Of a stretch of DNA of 64,000 nucleotides, positions 45,498 through 55,234 are shown piece by piece. Numbering within the stretch: the first letter of the stretch is position 1; each line of letters starts with the position of its first letter. The position numbers were made by a program, and so were the translations under genes. The notes beneath the pieces are model-generated. The model saw only the letters and a program-made list of their open reading frames with translations, ran no database searches and had not been told where the DNA came from. The stretch is from an uncultured Clostridia bacterium (GTDB taxonomy: Bacteria; Bacillota; Clostridia; TANB77; CAG-508): contig CAOKHH010000002.1 in assembly GCA_948468225.1 (NCBI GenBank), forward strand, positions 124,001 through 188,000, read 5' to 3'.

Positions 45498-46437
45498 AAA
45501 TTTCTCCGTTTAACTTAATAATTGTATCTTTTAGGGTTTGTAAATCACACACATTTAAAATATTAACTTCTCTATCGCCTTTTTCTCTTTTAACAAATCC
45601 TGATAAAGTAGCTCCTGGTCCTATTTCTATAAATGTATCAATTCCTTCGTTAAACATTGTATCTAGTGTTGTAGAAAATCTAACTGGATTTATTATATGG
45701 TTTGCTAGAATTTCTTTTATATTGTCATCATCTTTATATGGCATTCCATCTAAATTTTTCACAACAATAGATGTAAAAGAATTAAACTCAACTTTTTCTA
45801 ATTCTGTTTTTAGAGCTTTAGAACTTTTTGTTAATTTTTCTGTATGAAATGGACCTGCTGTATTTAATATTCTTACCTTTTTGGCTCCCATTTCTTTTGC
45901 AATATTTTCTGCTTCTATTATTGCTTCTTCTTCGCCAGAAATTACTATTTGCTCTTTTGTGTTAAAATTTGCTGGAACCACAAATTTATCCTCTACCTTA
46001 GCACATACTTCTTTTATTTGTTCTTCACTTAATCCAAATATTGCTGCCATTTTCCAGTTACCATCTGGCAACATGTCTTGCATATATTCTCCTCTTTTTT
46101 GAATAAGTTTTATTGCTGTAGTTTCGCTTAAAGCTCCTCCGCTAACTAATGCTGCATATTCACCTAAACTAAGACCTGCAGACGCATAAGGTTTTATGCT
46201 ATTATTATTTAATATTTGTAGTATTGCTAAACTCATTGTTAATATTGCAAGCTGTGTATATTTTGTTTCATTTAAAGTTTCTTCTGGTCCTTCAAAAGAT
46301 ATTTTTGCAATATCAACTCCTGTTGTTTCTTTTACTAAATCATAAATTCTTTTTGCTTCTGGAAATTCTTCATAAATATCTTTTCCCATTCCAACTTTTT
46401 GTGTTCCTTGACCTGGAAATAAAAATCCTATTTTCAT
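45493..46437 (-). CDS. fabD: Malonyl-CoA:ACP transacylase FabD
   Basis: 314 residues from the ATG at 46437 (GGAGG upstream; a longer frame runs through a repeat). FLFPGQGTQ at the start, the nucleophile in GLSLGEYAAL near 90, and the catalytic His in AGPFHTEKL near 205. Moves malonyl groups from CoA to ACP. The last residues I-L and the stop codon derive from a palindrome. Confidence 0.96.
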   Translation of the reverse strand: MKIGFLFPGQGTQKVGMGKDIYEEFPEAKRIYDLVKETTGVDIAKISFEGPEETLNETKYTQLAILTMSLAILQILNNNSIKPYASAGLSLGEYAALVSGGALSETTAIKLIQKRGEYMQDMLPDGNWKMAAIFGLSEEQIKEVCAKVEDKFVVPANFNTKEQIVISGEEEAIIEAENIAKEMGAKKVRILNTAGPFHTEKLTKSSKALKTELEKVEFNSFTSIVVKNLDGMPYKDDDNIKEILANHIINPVRFSTTLDTMFNEGIDTFIEIGPGATLSGFVKREKGDREVNILNVCDLQTLKDTIIKLNGEIL

Positions 46438-46454
46438 ATTATCCTCCTTATTTG

Positions 46455-46479
46455 CGGACGAGCAATGCTCGCCCCTACA
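46455..46479 (-). repeat. Interspersed palindrome, TGTAGGG family
   Basis: GGACGAGC/GCTCGCC then CCTACA, between birA and fabD, followed directly by another copy. Confidence 0.75.
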
Positions 46480-46485
46480 TTTTAT

Positions 46486-46509
46486 CGGGTTCAATCATGC
46501 GTCCCTACA
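46486..46509 (-). repeat. Palindrome remnant supplying the birA stop codon
   Basis: GGGTTCAATCATGCGTCC ... CTACAA, poor stem. Its TAG is the birA stop and its edge codes the last I-L. Confidence 0.6.
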
Positions 46510-47080
46510 AAATTTTGCGATTTTTCAATTCTTTTTCAAATTCATTACAAAATTCTACTATAAATTCCTTAGAATCTATTTCTACATTAAATTCATTTTT
46601 TATTGATGATGCAATATCTTTTATTTCCTTTGCAAATACTTGTTGCATTGTATTTATGCCAATGCCTATCACTAAACACTTTACAATATTTTTTACTACT
46701 TTGCTTTGTGTTAAAATTCCACCAATCTTTTTACCATTGTAAACTATGTCATTTGGTTCTTTTATATTTAATAAAATATTATGTTTTTCCTTCATAATTT
46801 TAACAATTACTCTTGCAATTCCAATTGTTAATCCTTCTGTTTTAGATACTTCACACTCTTTTTTTATTAAAAATGAAAACGCAATATTATTTGCTTCATC
46901 TGTATGCCAAACTCTTCCGTGAGTACCAATTCCTGCTGTTTGTCTATCTGCAATAATTAGTGTTCCATTTATAGCATCTTCTTCATACAATTTCCAAATT
47001 CTATTTTGAGTTGAATCTACCTCTTCATAATGTATACAATTCTTTCCTAAGTGCTCTGTATTAAGCCCCATTAATTGCAT
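46505..47080 (-). CDS. birA: Biotin-[acetyl-CoA-carboxylase] ligase BirA, short form
   Basis: 191 residues, only the catalytic domain without the DNA-binding or the C-terminal SH3-like part of long BirA. Motifs: EEVDSTQNRIWK, QTAGIGTHGRVWHT (the biotinyl-AMP loop) and KEPNDIVYNGKKIGGIL. The usual Trp in K-W-P-N-D is Glu here. It attaches biotin to AccB, which is coded three genes downstream. It overlaps the acyl-CoA ligase gene by 20 bases, with AGGAG in that overlap. Confidence 0.92.
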   Translation of the reverse strand: MQLMGLNTEHLGKNCIHYEEVDSTQNRIWKLYEEDAINGTLIIADRQTAGIGTHGRVWHTDEANNIAFSFLIKKECEVSKTEGLTIGIARVIVKIMKEKHNILLNIKEPNDIVYNGKKIGGILTQSKVVKNIVKCLVIGIGINTMQQVFAKEIKDIASSIKNEFNVEIDSKEFIVEFCNEFEKELKNRKIL

Positions 47081-48767
47081 CTAAATTCTCCTGTCTTTTT
47101 ATTTTGTTTGTTGTAGTTCTAATTAGTGGTTCTTCTGTTAAAATAATTCCCCTTATGGCTTTGTATTGTGGCATAAATTTATTTATTTCTTTAATTTTAC
47201 TTGTTATTGCTTTGTTGATTTCTTCATCGTTTTCCACTTTATATGCTTCTTTTATTCTTTCTTTGTTTATAACAGCTTTTACATTTATCTTTATATCATT
47301 TTTGTCACTTGACATTTGTTTTCCAAATACAAATGATTCTGTTATTCCTTCAATTCTATTAACTAAATTCTCTATTTCTTCTGGGAATATGTTTTTTCCA
47401 TTTTTTAATACTATTACACTTTTCTTTCTTCCACAAATAAATATGTATCCTTCATCATCTATTTTTGCTAAATCTCCAGTTTTAAACCATCCATCTTGTA
47501 AAACTTCATTTGTTGCTTCAGAATTTTCAAAATAACCCATCATTATACTAGGTCCCTTTACTACAAGTTCTCCCATTCCTTCATCATTTACATCTATCAA
47601 TTTTGCCTGAACACTTGGAACAGTTTTTCCTATTGATCCTATTCTGTTATATTGGTTTGTTCCTACTGCAACAACAGGTGATGTTTCTGTTAATCCATAT
47701 CCTTGTACTAAGTTAAATCCTAATAATCTGTATCCTTCTTCTATTTTACTATCTAGCGCTGCTGCCCCACTTATGAATAATTTAATTCTTCCTCCTAGCA
47801 TAGAGTGAATTTCTTCAAAAGCTTTTTTTCTCTCTTCCATTGTTTTATTTTTACATTCTAACAATTTATCAAGTTTTCCTTCTCTAGCTAACTTAGTTCT
47901 TATATTTTTAAATATTCCTTCATAAATTGCAGGAACACATGCCATAACACTTACATTATATTCTTTTAAATTTTCTGCAATATGTCTTATTCCATCACAA
48001 AATACTGTTGTTGCTCCATTATAAAATGATAATAAAAAGCCTACTGTACATTCAAAAACATGATGTATAGGAAGGACTGATAGTAAAGTGTCTTCTGAAT
48101 TTATATCTAATATACTTCCAATATCCATTAAATTTGAACAGATATTTCTATGTGATAAAGCAACTATTTTAGGTTGTGAAGTAGTTCCTGATGTAAATAA
48201 CATTATACTCATCTCTTCTGGATTTATTTTTGCATTTATAAAACTTGTATCTCCATTTTCAATTAACTTATTTCCTACCTTTATCAATTCCTTTTGCGAA
48301 AATATACCATTTGAATTTTGCTCTAAATCCATTGAAATTAAATGCTTTAATTTCATTTTACCTTCTTCACTATGCTTTATTTTTTCTAGTGTATCAATAT
48401 ATTTATGTGAACAGAATATTGCCTCAACTTCTGATTTTTGTATTAACCTTTTTAACTCATTTTCTGTTAATGATTTATCTAGTGGTACTACTATTCCTGT
48501 TCCACACACAATAGATAAATATGATATTTCCCATTCGTATCTATTTTCTCCAATGACCGCTATTCTTTTTCCTTTTAACCCTAAATTTATAAGTGCCGTT
48601 CCTAAAGCATTTATCATATTTCTTATTTGTCCATGAGTAAAAGTTATATATTTTTCTTTTTCTACCTTAATTTTATATGCTGTTTTTTCTGCATACAAAT
48701 CATTTGTTTTTTGCAACATATCTTTTAAGTCAGTAATTTCTAAGCATTTGTTTATTCTTTCACACAT
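47061..48767 (-). CDS. Long-chain acyl-CoA ligase (AMP-binding), copy 1
   Basis: 568 residues. ANL superfamily: LFTSGTTSQPKIVALSHRN (P-loop), GYGLTETSPVV, and GWFKTGDLAKID with the late FICGRKKSVIVLKNGKN hinge. It activates fatty acids with ATP. First gene of the fatty acid operon; a TetR-type palindrome lies just upstream. Placement at the head of a synthesis operon suggests that recycled or external fatty acids feed the same pathway. A paralogue of 575 residues lies at 59756-61483. Confidence 0.92.
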   Translation of the reverse strand: MCERINKCLEITDLKDMLQKTNDLYAEKTAYKIKVEKEKYITFTHGQIRNMINALGTALINLGLKGKRIAVIGENRYEWEISYLSIVCGTGIVVPLDKSLTENELKRLIQKSEVEAIFCSHKYIDTLEKIKHSEEGKMKLKHLISMDLEQNSNGIFSQKELIKVGNKLIENGDTSFINAKINPEEMSIMLFTSGTTSQPKIVALSHRNICSNLMDIGSILDINSEDTLLSVLPIHHVFECTVGFLLSFYNGATTVFCDGIRHIAENLKEYNVSVMACVPAIYEGIFKNIRTKLAREGKLDKLLECKNKTMEERKKAFEEIHSMLGGRIKLFISGAAALDSKIEEGYRLLGFNLVQGYGLTETSPVVAVGTNQYNRIGSIGKTVPSVQAKLIDVNDEGMGELVVKGPSIMMGYFENSEATNEVLQDGWFKTGDLAKIDDEGYIFICGRKKSVIVLKNGKNIFPEEIENLVNRIEGITESFVFGKQMSSDKNDIKINVKAVINKERIKEAYKVENDEEINKAITSKIKEINKFMPQYKAIRGIILTEEPLIRTTTNKIKRQENLDAINGA

Positions 48768-48823
48768 TTAAATATCACCTACCATTTTAATTTATATCAT
48801 AAATTTCTAAAAAAAGTAATTGT

Positions 48824-48837
48824 ACTGATTGGTCAGT
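48824..48837. promoter_or_regulatory. Putative TetR-type operator upstream of the fatty acid operon
   Basis: ACTGATTGGTCAGT: arms ACTGA/TCAGT around a 4-base centre, 57 bases before the acyl-CoA ligase ATG. The shape matches operators of TetR regulators of fatty acid genes. The likely protein is the TetR gene at 61529-62101 that goes with the second ligase; this link is inferred. Confidence 0.5.
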
Positions 48838-48847
48838 TTAAGAAGAA

Positions 48848-48879
48848 AAAATGATGATTTTCCTATAAATCATCATTTT
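48848..48879 (-). terminator. Terminator of the DNA methylase gene
   Basis: AAAATGATGATTT and its complement around TATAGG, ending in TTTTTTC on minus; overlaps the stop by two bases. Confidence 0.8.
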
Positions 48880-50581
48880 ATTTAATTTTTCCATATAAGC
48901 TTTCCTTTATAGTATTTATTTCATTGCTATTTAATTCAAATATTGTATATATTTCATCATTTATGTCTTCTTTTATTCTATTGTTTCCATTAAGCACTTC
49001 ATCAACCATCCTTGATATTTTATTATCTTTTTCTTTGCTAATCCTTGGAAACGGTAACTGTTCTAGATTCCCTCTTAATATTTTTACATCATTAAATCTT
49101 TTTAAATAAACAAATCTAAATAATTCTGAATTAAGAAATGCCAATATAGTTTTTGTTCCCAATCCTTCAATGTTAGGTATTAGTATATTTGCACTATTTA
49201 AAAATAATTCTTGTTTATCATCATAAGCAAATGTAATATTTTTTGAAACAAACTTATAAACAATTTTCTCTTTTGCCCTATATATTTCTTCTGGTGCTAC
49301 TTGCTGAAAGTCTTCTCTTTTATACTCTATATAGTTTTTGCAAGGCAATAAACTATATTCACTAATTTCTTTTCCAGTATATATCTTATCATATCCACTC
49401 TTATATTCTTTTTTCAATTTGTTTTTGTTATCTCCTGTAACTATTCCCAAAGCCCATTTAGAATCCTTTAATGTAGAGTAATCCCTTTGATATATTATAT
49501 CTATTATTCGTTTTTCTTCTTCTGCAACAAGTGAAATTATTTGACTGTATGAATTTAATATTTCTTCTTTATTGATTAGACTATTTTGGTTTGTATCAGA
49601 AATTAAAATATTATAATTATGCTCATCTCTATTCTCTACTTCTATACTAACAAACTTTGTTACAACTCCAGAAAAATTTTTAGGATAAATAATAATATTA
49701 TTTATTTTGTAATTACCTAATAAATATTTTCGTATATCTGCATGAACTTTTACATTTGTAAAAGAAATGGGTAACAGAAATATCATTTTTCCACATTCTT
49801 TTAATAATTTTGATGCATTATATATAACATATGAAAAAGATTCTCCAGAATCAATTTCGTAAAAAAAACTTTTATCAACTTTGCTTGTATCCGCTCCCCA
49901 AGGAGGATTTGTTATAATATAGTCAAATTGTTCATTTATTGAAGCAGATTCAGTAAAAAAATCTAACTTCTTTATTTTAGGTTCAAATTCATATTCTTTG
50001 TATTTCAATATCAAATTTATTTTACAAATCATAATCGCAATATCATCTATATCAGTACCATATAGATTATTAGGATTATCTGTTTTAATATTTAATAAAA
50101 ACATTCCCGTTCCACAGCATGGGTCTAATATCAATGCATTTGTATTTTTAATATCTTTAATCATATTTTTTACTATACTTTTAGGTGTATAATAAGACCC
50201 TTTTTCATTCTTCTTCCCCTCTGTTTGCAAACATTGATATATTATTCCTAATATATCATCTTCACCTTCTGGTAAAGATATTTCTAATAAATCATCAAAA
50301 TATTCATTGTATTCATTAACAAAATTTCTAACATTACTTTTTTTAGTTTCCAACTTTTTTGTAAGCAATTGTTTTTGTATCAACAAATTTAAACATAAAG
50401 AGGTCATAATTTTATGTATTTTTTCTTCTTTATTATATCTTTTTTTTATGTATTCTAAAATTTCCATTACTTTTGTAATATTTTCTTTTTCATTAAACAA
50501 CTCTTTGGGTATTATAATTTTAGTGGACATAACTTTATTTGCTCTACTGTTTCTTTTATTATCCTTAGAGATTTTTTCCAT
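48878..50581 (-). CDS. N6-adenine DNA methylase, TaqI/Eco57I-like
   Basis: 567 residues from the ATG at 50581 (GGAGG upstream). The first 150 residues are helical. Then comes the methylase core: YYTPKSIVKNMI, AdoMet motif I ILDPCCGTGMFLLN, the NLYGTDIDD acidic loop, and the catalytic motif NPPWGAD. Residues 420-560 look like a TaqI-type target-recognition domain. It methylates adenine N6 in a DNA target. No separate restriction nuclease or specificity gene is beside it and no nuclease motif is evident in the N-terminus, so it may be an orphan methylase. The open frame continues upstream into a repeat, which I do not count. Confidence 0.85.
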   Translation of the reverse strand: MEKISKDNKRNSRANKVMSTKIIIPKELFNEKENITKVMEILEYIKKRYNKEEKIHKIMTSLCLNLLIQKQLLTKKLETKKSNVRNFVNEYNEYFDDLLEISLPEGEDDILGIIYQCLQTEGKKNEKGSYYTPKSIVKNMIKDIKNTNALILDPCCGTGMFLLNIKTDNPNNLYGTDIDDIAIMICKINLILKYKEYEFEPKIKKLDFFTESASINEQFDYIITNPPWGADTSKVDKSFFYEIDSGESFSYVIYNASKLLKECGKMIFLLPISFTNVKVHADIRKYLLGNYKINNIIIYPKNFSGVVTKFVSIEVENRDEHNYNILISDTNQNSLINKEEILNSYSQIISLVAEEEKRIIDIIYQRDYSTLKDSKWALGIVTGDNKNKLKKEYKSGYDKIYTGKEISEYSLLPCKNYIEYKREDFQQVAPEEIYRAKEKIVYKFVSKNITFAYDDKQELFLNSANILIPNIEGLGTKTILAFLNSELFRFVYLKRFNDVKILRGNLEQLPFPRISKEKDNKISRMVDEVLNGNNRIKEDINDEIYTIFELNSNEINTIKESLYGKIK

Positions 50582-50606
50582 ATTTCCTCCAAATATTAGT
50601 TTCATT

Positions 50607-50727
50607 AAACGAAGCAAAAACGGTATATTGCTAGGAAATCTAGCAAAAAATCTTGAGACTATACGATTGTATGTCGAAAGATTTTTTGCGACGATTGACA
50701 CCGCAAGATGCCGCTTTTCATTCGTTT
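50607..50727. repeat. Compound inverted-repeat element between lysS and the methylase gene
   Basis: Outer AAACGAA/TTCGTTT, an inner hairpin TTGCTAG/CTAGCAA and a second perfect stem GCAAAAAATCTT/AAGATTTTTTGC. It is open in the methylase frame but has no ribosome site. The lysS stop codon lies in its right arm. Either a small mobile repeat or a structured 3' RNA end of lysS. Confidence 0.55.
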
Positions 50728-52213
50728 ATACTAAAGGTTTCATTGTTGGAAATAACAATACATCTCTTATTGATGCAGAGTCTGTAAGTAGCATTATTAA
50801 TCTGTCTATTCCTATTCCTAATCCTCCTGTTGGTGGCATTCCATATTCTAGTGCATTTATGAAATCGTCATCCATCATATTTGCTTCTTCGTCTCCGGCG
50901 TCTCTTAATTCAGCTTGTCTTTTAAATCTCTCATATTGGTCTATTGGATCATTTAATTCAGAGTATGCGTTTCCATATTCTCTACCACCAATAAAAACTT
51001 CAAATCTTTCTGTTAATCTTGGATCTGATTTTTTCTTTTTAGTTAATGGTGACACTTCAACTGGGTAATCATATATAAATGTTGGTTGAATTAATGTATC
51101 TTCAACTTTTTCTTCAAACATTAAATTTATTATATTTCCTCTAGCCATTACTCCTTCAACTTCTAGTCCAGCATCTTTTGCAACCTTAGTTGCTTCTTCA
51201 TCAGATTCAATTTTTCCAAAATCTATTCCAGTTGCTTCTTTTATAGCATCTATCATACTAATTCTTTTCCAAGCAGATGTTAAATCAATATCTGTTCCTT
51301 GGTAGTTAATATCTGTTGTTCCTAATACATTTTTTGCTACTGTTCTTACTAAATCTTCTGTTAAATCCATCATATCGTTGTAATCTTCATATGCTGAATA
51401 TAATTCTATGTTTGTGAATTCTGGATTGTGTTTTATATCCATTCCTTCGTTTCTAAACATTCTTCCCATTTCGTATACTTTATCAAATCCACCAACTATT
51501 AATCTTTTTAAATATAATTCGTTAGCAATTCTTAAATACATATCTATGTCTAAAGTATTATGATGTGTAATAAATGGACGTGCTGCAGCTCCTCCTGCTA
51601 TTGTATTTAGTATAGGTGTATCTACCTCTAAATACCCTTTGTTATCTAAATATTTTCTTACTTCTTTTATTATTTTGCTTCTTAATTCAAATGTATTTTT
51701 TACTTCTGGATTTACTATTAAATCTACGTATCTTTGTCTGTATCTTAAATCCATATCTTTTAAACCATGGAATTTTTCTGGTAATGGTCTTAATGATTTT
51801 GTAAGTAAAGTAACTTCTTTAGCATGCACAGATATTTCTTCTGTTCTCGTTTTAAATACAAAACCTGTAATACCTATAATATCTCCTATATCATATGTTT
51901 TAAATAATTTATAACTATCTTCTCCTAAATCGTTTATGCTCACATAGCTTTGCATTTTTCCTGTGCTATCTTGTATTGTGCAAAATGATGCTTTTCCCAT
52001 AATTCTTTTTGCTATAATTCTTCCTGCTATTGTTACATCCTTTTGTTCTAATTCGTCGTAATTATCTCTAATTTCTTGGCTTACATGAGTTCTATTATAT
52101 TTTGTTATTTCGAATGGATCTTGTCCATTTGCTTGTAATTCTTCTAATTTTTCTCTTCTTATTTTCATCAATTGGTTTAAGTCTACTTCTTCTATATTTT
52201 CATTGTTTTCCAT
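50726..52213 (-). CDS. lysS: Lysyl-tRNA synthetase, class II
   Basis: 495 residues. The N-terminal OB-fold domain (about 60-150) binds the anticodon; the class II core shows motif 2 [19 protein letters not shown] and motif 3 [13 protein letters not shown]. Charges tRNA-Lys. AAGGAG lies before the ATG. Only 87 bases separate it from the radical SAM gene, with a palindrome and no room for a T-box leader. Confidence 0.97.
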   Translation of the reverse strand: MENNENIEEVDLNQLMKIRREKLEELQANGQDPFEITKYNRTHVSQEIRDNYDELEQKDVTIAGRIIAKRIMGKASFCTIQDSTGKMQSYVSINDLGEDSYKLFKTYDIGDIIGITGFVFKTRTEEISVHAKEVTLLTKSLRPLPEKFHGLKDMDLRYRQRYVDLIVNPEVKNTFELRSKIIKEVRKYLDNKGYLEVDTPILNTIAGGAAARPFITHHNTLDIDMYLRIANELYLKRLIVGGFDKVYEMGRMFRNEGMDIKHNPEFTNIELYSAYEDYNDMMDLTEDLVRTVAKNVLGTTDINYQGTDIDLTSAWKRISMIDAIKEATGIDFGKIESDEEATKVAKDAGLEVEGVMARGNIINLMFEEKVEDTLIQPTFIYDYPVEVSPLTKKKKSDPRLTERFEVFIGGREYGNAYSELNDPIDQYERFKRQAELRDAGDEEANMMDDDFINALEYGMPPTGGLGIGIDRLIMLLTDSASIRDVLLFPTMKPLV

Positions 52214-52239
52214 AGTTTCAAATCTCCTTTACAATAAAT

Positions 52240-52261
52240 GGGCGTAAGCATACGCCCTACA
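52240..52261 (-). repeat. Interspersed palindrome, TGTAGGG family, minimal copy
   Basis: GGGCGTA/TACGCCC around AGCA then TACA, 27 bases upstream of lysS. Confidence 0.75.
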
Positions 52262-52300
52262 TTTTTATATTATACATTAAATAAATATATTTGTAAACAC

Positions 52301-53176
52301 CTAAAAATCTGGCACATATTCTTCTTCGTGCTCTCCAAGTTCTTGAATATATCCATTATCTAAATCTAAACTATATAGATAACTTTCTATTTCTTCATAT
52401 TCATCTTTAGTTAGCTTTCTATTTATAGTTTCATCTTCTTTTGCTAAATAAGTTGGAAAATATTGTGCCATTATACTAACATAAACATTATTATCTAAAT
52501 TATCTTTTATCCAATTCAAAACATTTTTTGAATTATCTATATTATTGGGTAACACTAAATGTCTTATCATTAACCCCTTTTTCATGATTCCGGATTCATC
52601 TAAAGTAGGCGCTCCAACTTGGTTATACATTTCTTGTATTGCATTAGTTGCAGTTTCAAAATAATTATGTATTTTCGAATATTTATATGCAATATCATTA
52701 TAATAATATTTTAAATCTGGCAAATATATATCAATATAACCTTTTAAAAGTTTTATTGTTTCTACTGTTTCATAAGAATTTGTATTATATACTATTGGAA
52801 TATGTAATCCGTTTTTTCTTGCAATTTTTATTGCTTCAATTATCTGATAAACATACATTGTTGGTGTTACTAAATTTATGTTTTCTGCCTTCTTTTCTTG
52901 TTGTTCAATAAAAATATCCGCCAATTCTTCTACTGTTATTTCTTTTCCTTTACCTAACTGACTTATTTTATAATTTTGACAAAACTTACAATTCAAATTA
53001 CAATTAGAAAAAAATATAGTTCCAGAGCCATTTTCTCCACTTATACATGGCTCTTCAAACATATGTAAAGATACAAGCGCTATTTTTATTTTGTCTGTAC
53101 ATTTGCATCTTCCTAAATCCCCATTTAGCCTATTTACTTTACACTTATGTGCACAAATCATACACTTTTCTAACAT
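52301..53176 (-). CDS. Radical SAM protein, PflA/PflX-like
   Basis: 291 residues from the ATG at 53176 (AGGAG upstream). The N-terminal Cys cluster CMICAHKCKVNR ... GRCKC precedes the radical SAM motif C-x3-C-x2-C in SNCNLNCKFCQNY near residue 67. The pattern is that of the PflX/YgiQ-like activating-enzyme relatives, an iron-sulfur enzyme that cleaves AdoMet to make a radical. The target protein is unknown; no glycyl radical enzyme lies nearby. Confidence 0.88.
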   Translation of the reverse strand: MLEKCMICAHKCKVNRLNGDLGRCKCTDKIKIALVSLHMFEEPCISGENGSGTIFFSNCNLNCKFCQNYKISQLGKGKEITVEELADIFIEQQEKKAENINLVTPTMYVYQIIEAIKIARKNGLHIPIVYNTNSYETVETIKLLKGYIDIYLPDLKYYYNDIAYKYSKIHNYFETATNAIQEMYNQVGAPTLDESGIMKKGLMIRHLVLPNNIDNSKNVLNWIKDNLDNNVYVSIMAQYFPTYLAKEDETINRKLTKDEYEEIESYLYSLDLDNGYIQELGEHEEEYVPDF

Positions 53177-53198
53177 TTCATTCTCCTGCAAAACAAAT

Positions 53199-54546
53199 TT
53201 ATATATTTAATATCATTACAGCTATATTAAAAAATATTAGCACTGAACAAGTATCTACAATTGTTGTAATTAATGGTGCTGCCATAATAGCTGGATCTAA
53301 TTTTAACTTTTTTGCTAACATTGGTAATATACATCCTAATGATTTTGCAAGTACAACAGTTACAACTAATGCAATTCCTACAACTACACCTAACTTTAAA
53401 TTATTATATTGTATTTGTATTCTTATTGCATTTACTACCGCTAGAAGTAATCCAACTAGTAGTGCAATTCTTACTTCTTTCCATAATGCCTTAAATACAT
53501 CTTTTGTTTTTATTTCATCCATAGCTAGTCCACGAATTATTAAGGTAGAACTTTGTGAACCACAATTTCCTCCTGTACCCATTAACATTGGAATAAATGA
53601 AACTAATATAGGAACTGCAGCAAAAGCATTTTCGTAATTTGTAATTATTCCTCCTGTTATCATAGAAGAAAACATAAGTACAAGTAGCCATATTATTCTA
53701 TGTTTAGCATGTGAAAATACTGATGTTTTAAAATAGCTATCATCTGTTGGTGTAATAGCTGCCATTTTTGTAAAGTCTTCTGTGTTTTCTTCTTGAATTA
53801 CATCTATAGCATCATCTATTGTTATAATTCCTACTAGTCTATTTTCCATATCTACAACTGGCAAAACTATAATGTCATATTTATCAAATGTTTTAGCAAC
53901 AATTTCTTTGTCTTCTAATGTATTTACAGAAATTATATTTGTGTCCATAATATCTTTTATTAGTTTATCTCTATCTGACAATAATAAATCTTTTGCAGTA
54001 ACCACTCCTATTAGCTTTCTGCTCATATTCAAAACATAGCAAGTATAAATAGTTTCCTTATCTATACCTATTTTTTTAATTTTCTGAAAAGCTTCATCTA
54101 CTGTCATATTTTCCTTTAAGTCTACGAATTCATTTGTCATAATACTTCCGTGCACTATCTGACGGATAATTTAAAAATTCATTTACTATTTTTCGCTCTG
54201 AAGGCGTAATAGTTCTAAGTATTCTCTTAACAACATTTGATGGCATTTCTTCAATTAAATCTACTGTATCATCCAAAAACAATTCATTTACTACTTCTTT
54301 TAATTCTTTATCTGTTAAAGAAGATATTAGTTTTTCTTGCAATTCTGGTTCCATATATGAAAAAGTCTCTGCTGCCTGATCTTTACTTAATAATCTAAAA
54401 GTCAATATCATGTTTTCTACTGAAAATTCATTAAATAATAGCGACAAGTCCGTACTATTCATATCTTCTAATAATTTTCTTAAATCTCCAAATCTTTTGT
54501 TATTTAATAGTTCATCAATTTTTTCTTGTACACTATTATCTTCCAT
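53199..54546 (-). CDS. mgtE: Magnesium transporter MgtE, with a +1 shift at CGG
   Basis: 448 residues if read +1 at 54150. Start ATG 54546 with AAGGGG upstream; a GTG three codons earlier is possible. The N-terminal superhelical MgtE_N domain (1-125) ends NYPSDSA. There the zero frame runs into TGA in 6 codons, while the +1 frame continues GSIMTNEFVDLKENMTV, a CBS pair with the regulatory Mg sites, and five membrane segments with PMLMGTGGNCGSQSSTLIIRGLA. The two halves overlap at exactly the family boundary. MgtE is a Mg-gated Mg channel. The break is not in a loop that tolerates loss: without the shift no membrane part is made. Confidence 0.9.
54148..54150 (-). other. +1 frameshift site, CGG A, in mgtE
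   Basis: Zero frame GCA CGG AAG; +1 GCA (C) GGA AGT. The glycine is that of the conserved A-G-x-I-M-T at the N-domain/CBS junction. Confidence 0.9.
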
Positions 54547-54618
54547 TTTCAGCACCCCTTTTAAATTAGCTAATATATATTTTTATTTATCTATTAATAA
54601 TATTATTAAATATAGAAG

Positions 54619-54647
54619 TTGTCAACACTTTGTTTATGTGATATACT
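54619..54647 (+). promoter_or_regulatory. Sigma-A promoter of the 54750 gene
   Basis: TTGTCA at 54619-54624, 17-base spacer, TATACT at 54642-54647. Confidence 0.7.
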
Positions 54648-54681
54648 AAGATTATTAAAAGTTATTATATCTTTCGAATCT

Positions 54682-54708
54682 TTTTTCGGAGGATATGCCT
54701 CCGAAAAA
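54682..54708 (+). promoter_or_regulatory. Conserved leader hairpin, copy 1 (54750 gene)
   Basis: TTTTTCGGAGG/CCTCCGAAAAA, an 11-bp stem, preceded by CTTTCGAAT. The same leader occurs before the gene at 55956-56177. The CCTCC arm could also pair with the downstream AGGGGG ribosome site, offering an alternative fold. Confidence 0.7.
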
Positions 54709-54749
54709 TAGGACAAGAAATTTACTTATTTTTTAGGGGGTTATGCTAT

Positions 54750-55190
54750 ATGACTTTGTTGGAAAAATACTATGTGTACTTCGAAACAATTCGGCTCATC
54801 CACCATCGAAATATTCCCAGATATTACTCGAGTAATGCAGTAACATTTAAACCAAAAAATAAAAACTGCATTTTGGAAGTTACACAGTTTTTGTCAGAAT
54901 TTATAGCACTAGCGGTTGAGAAAAAAATTATCAGCTACTTAAGCTCAGATATACAAACACAATTTGTACATGAGTTTTCTGTTCAGTGCTATATTAAGTC
55001 TAATGGTATTCCAGTAATCATAGACAATTCTGATGACACTTGTGATTTTCGGTTTGTTAAATTCAAAACTGCTAACCTTTTGTATAAATATCTTAAATAT
55101 TATGCAAAGGAAAATCATTTTTTGAATACAGCCTCTCAGTATGACTCGGATCTTGGTACAGATGTATACACTTTTTCAATAAGTTTTTAG
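54750..55190 (+). CDS. Hypothetical protein, 146 residues
   Basis: I do not recognise this protein. It is soluble, with no signal peptide; the first 60 residues are basic, and a likely mixed alpha/beta core covers residues 40-146. The ribosome site is AGGGGG rather than AGGAGG, 9 bases from the ATG. It has a consensus-like promoter, a conserved leader hairpin and an 18-bp perfect terminator stem, so it is monocistronic. CGG is used twice as an ordinary codon (TIRLIHH, DFRFVK). It converges on thiN. Confidence 0.6.
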   Translation: MTLLEKYYVYFETIRLIHHRNIPRYYSSNAVTFKPKNKNCILEVTQFLSEFIALAVEKKIISYLSSDIQTQFVHEFSVQCYIKSNGIPVIIDNSDDTCDFRFVKFKTANLLYKYLKYYAKENHFLNTASQYDSDLGTDVYTFSISF

Positions 55191-55194
55191 TGTT

Positions 55195-55234
55195 AAAGCA
55201 AAGACCTTTAGCTTCAGCTAAAGGTCTTTGCTTT
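55195..55234. terminator. Bidirectional terminator, 18-bp stem
   Basis: AAAGCAAAGACCTTTAGC, loop of 4, exact complement. Ends the 54750 gene and overlaps the thiN stop codon. Confidence 0.85.

Noticed and set aside
43165-46509. CRISPR array
   Set aside because: The repeats vary in stem sequence, are spaced irregularly through genes and gaps, and no cas gene is present.
48878-50581. Restriction-modification system
   Set aside because: Only the methylase is visible; there is no nuclease motif in it and no neighbouring nuclease or specificity gene.
50582-50701. N-terminal extension of the methylase by 40 residues
   Set aside because: It runs through an inverted-repeat element without a ribosome site, while the ATG at 50581 has GGAGG at good distance.
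52214-52300. T-box or lysine riboswitch before lysS
   Set aside because: The gap is only 87 bases and holds a TGTAGGG palindrome; no specifier loop or antiterminator can fit.
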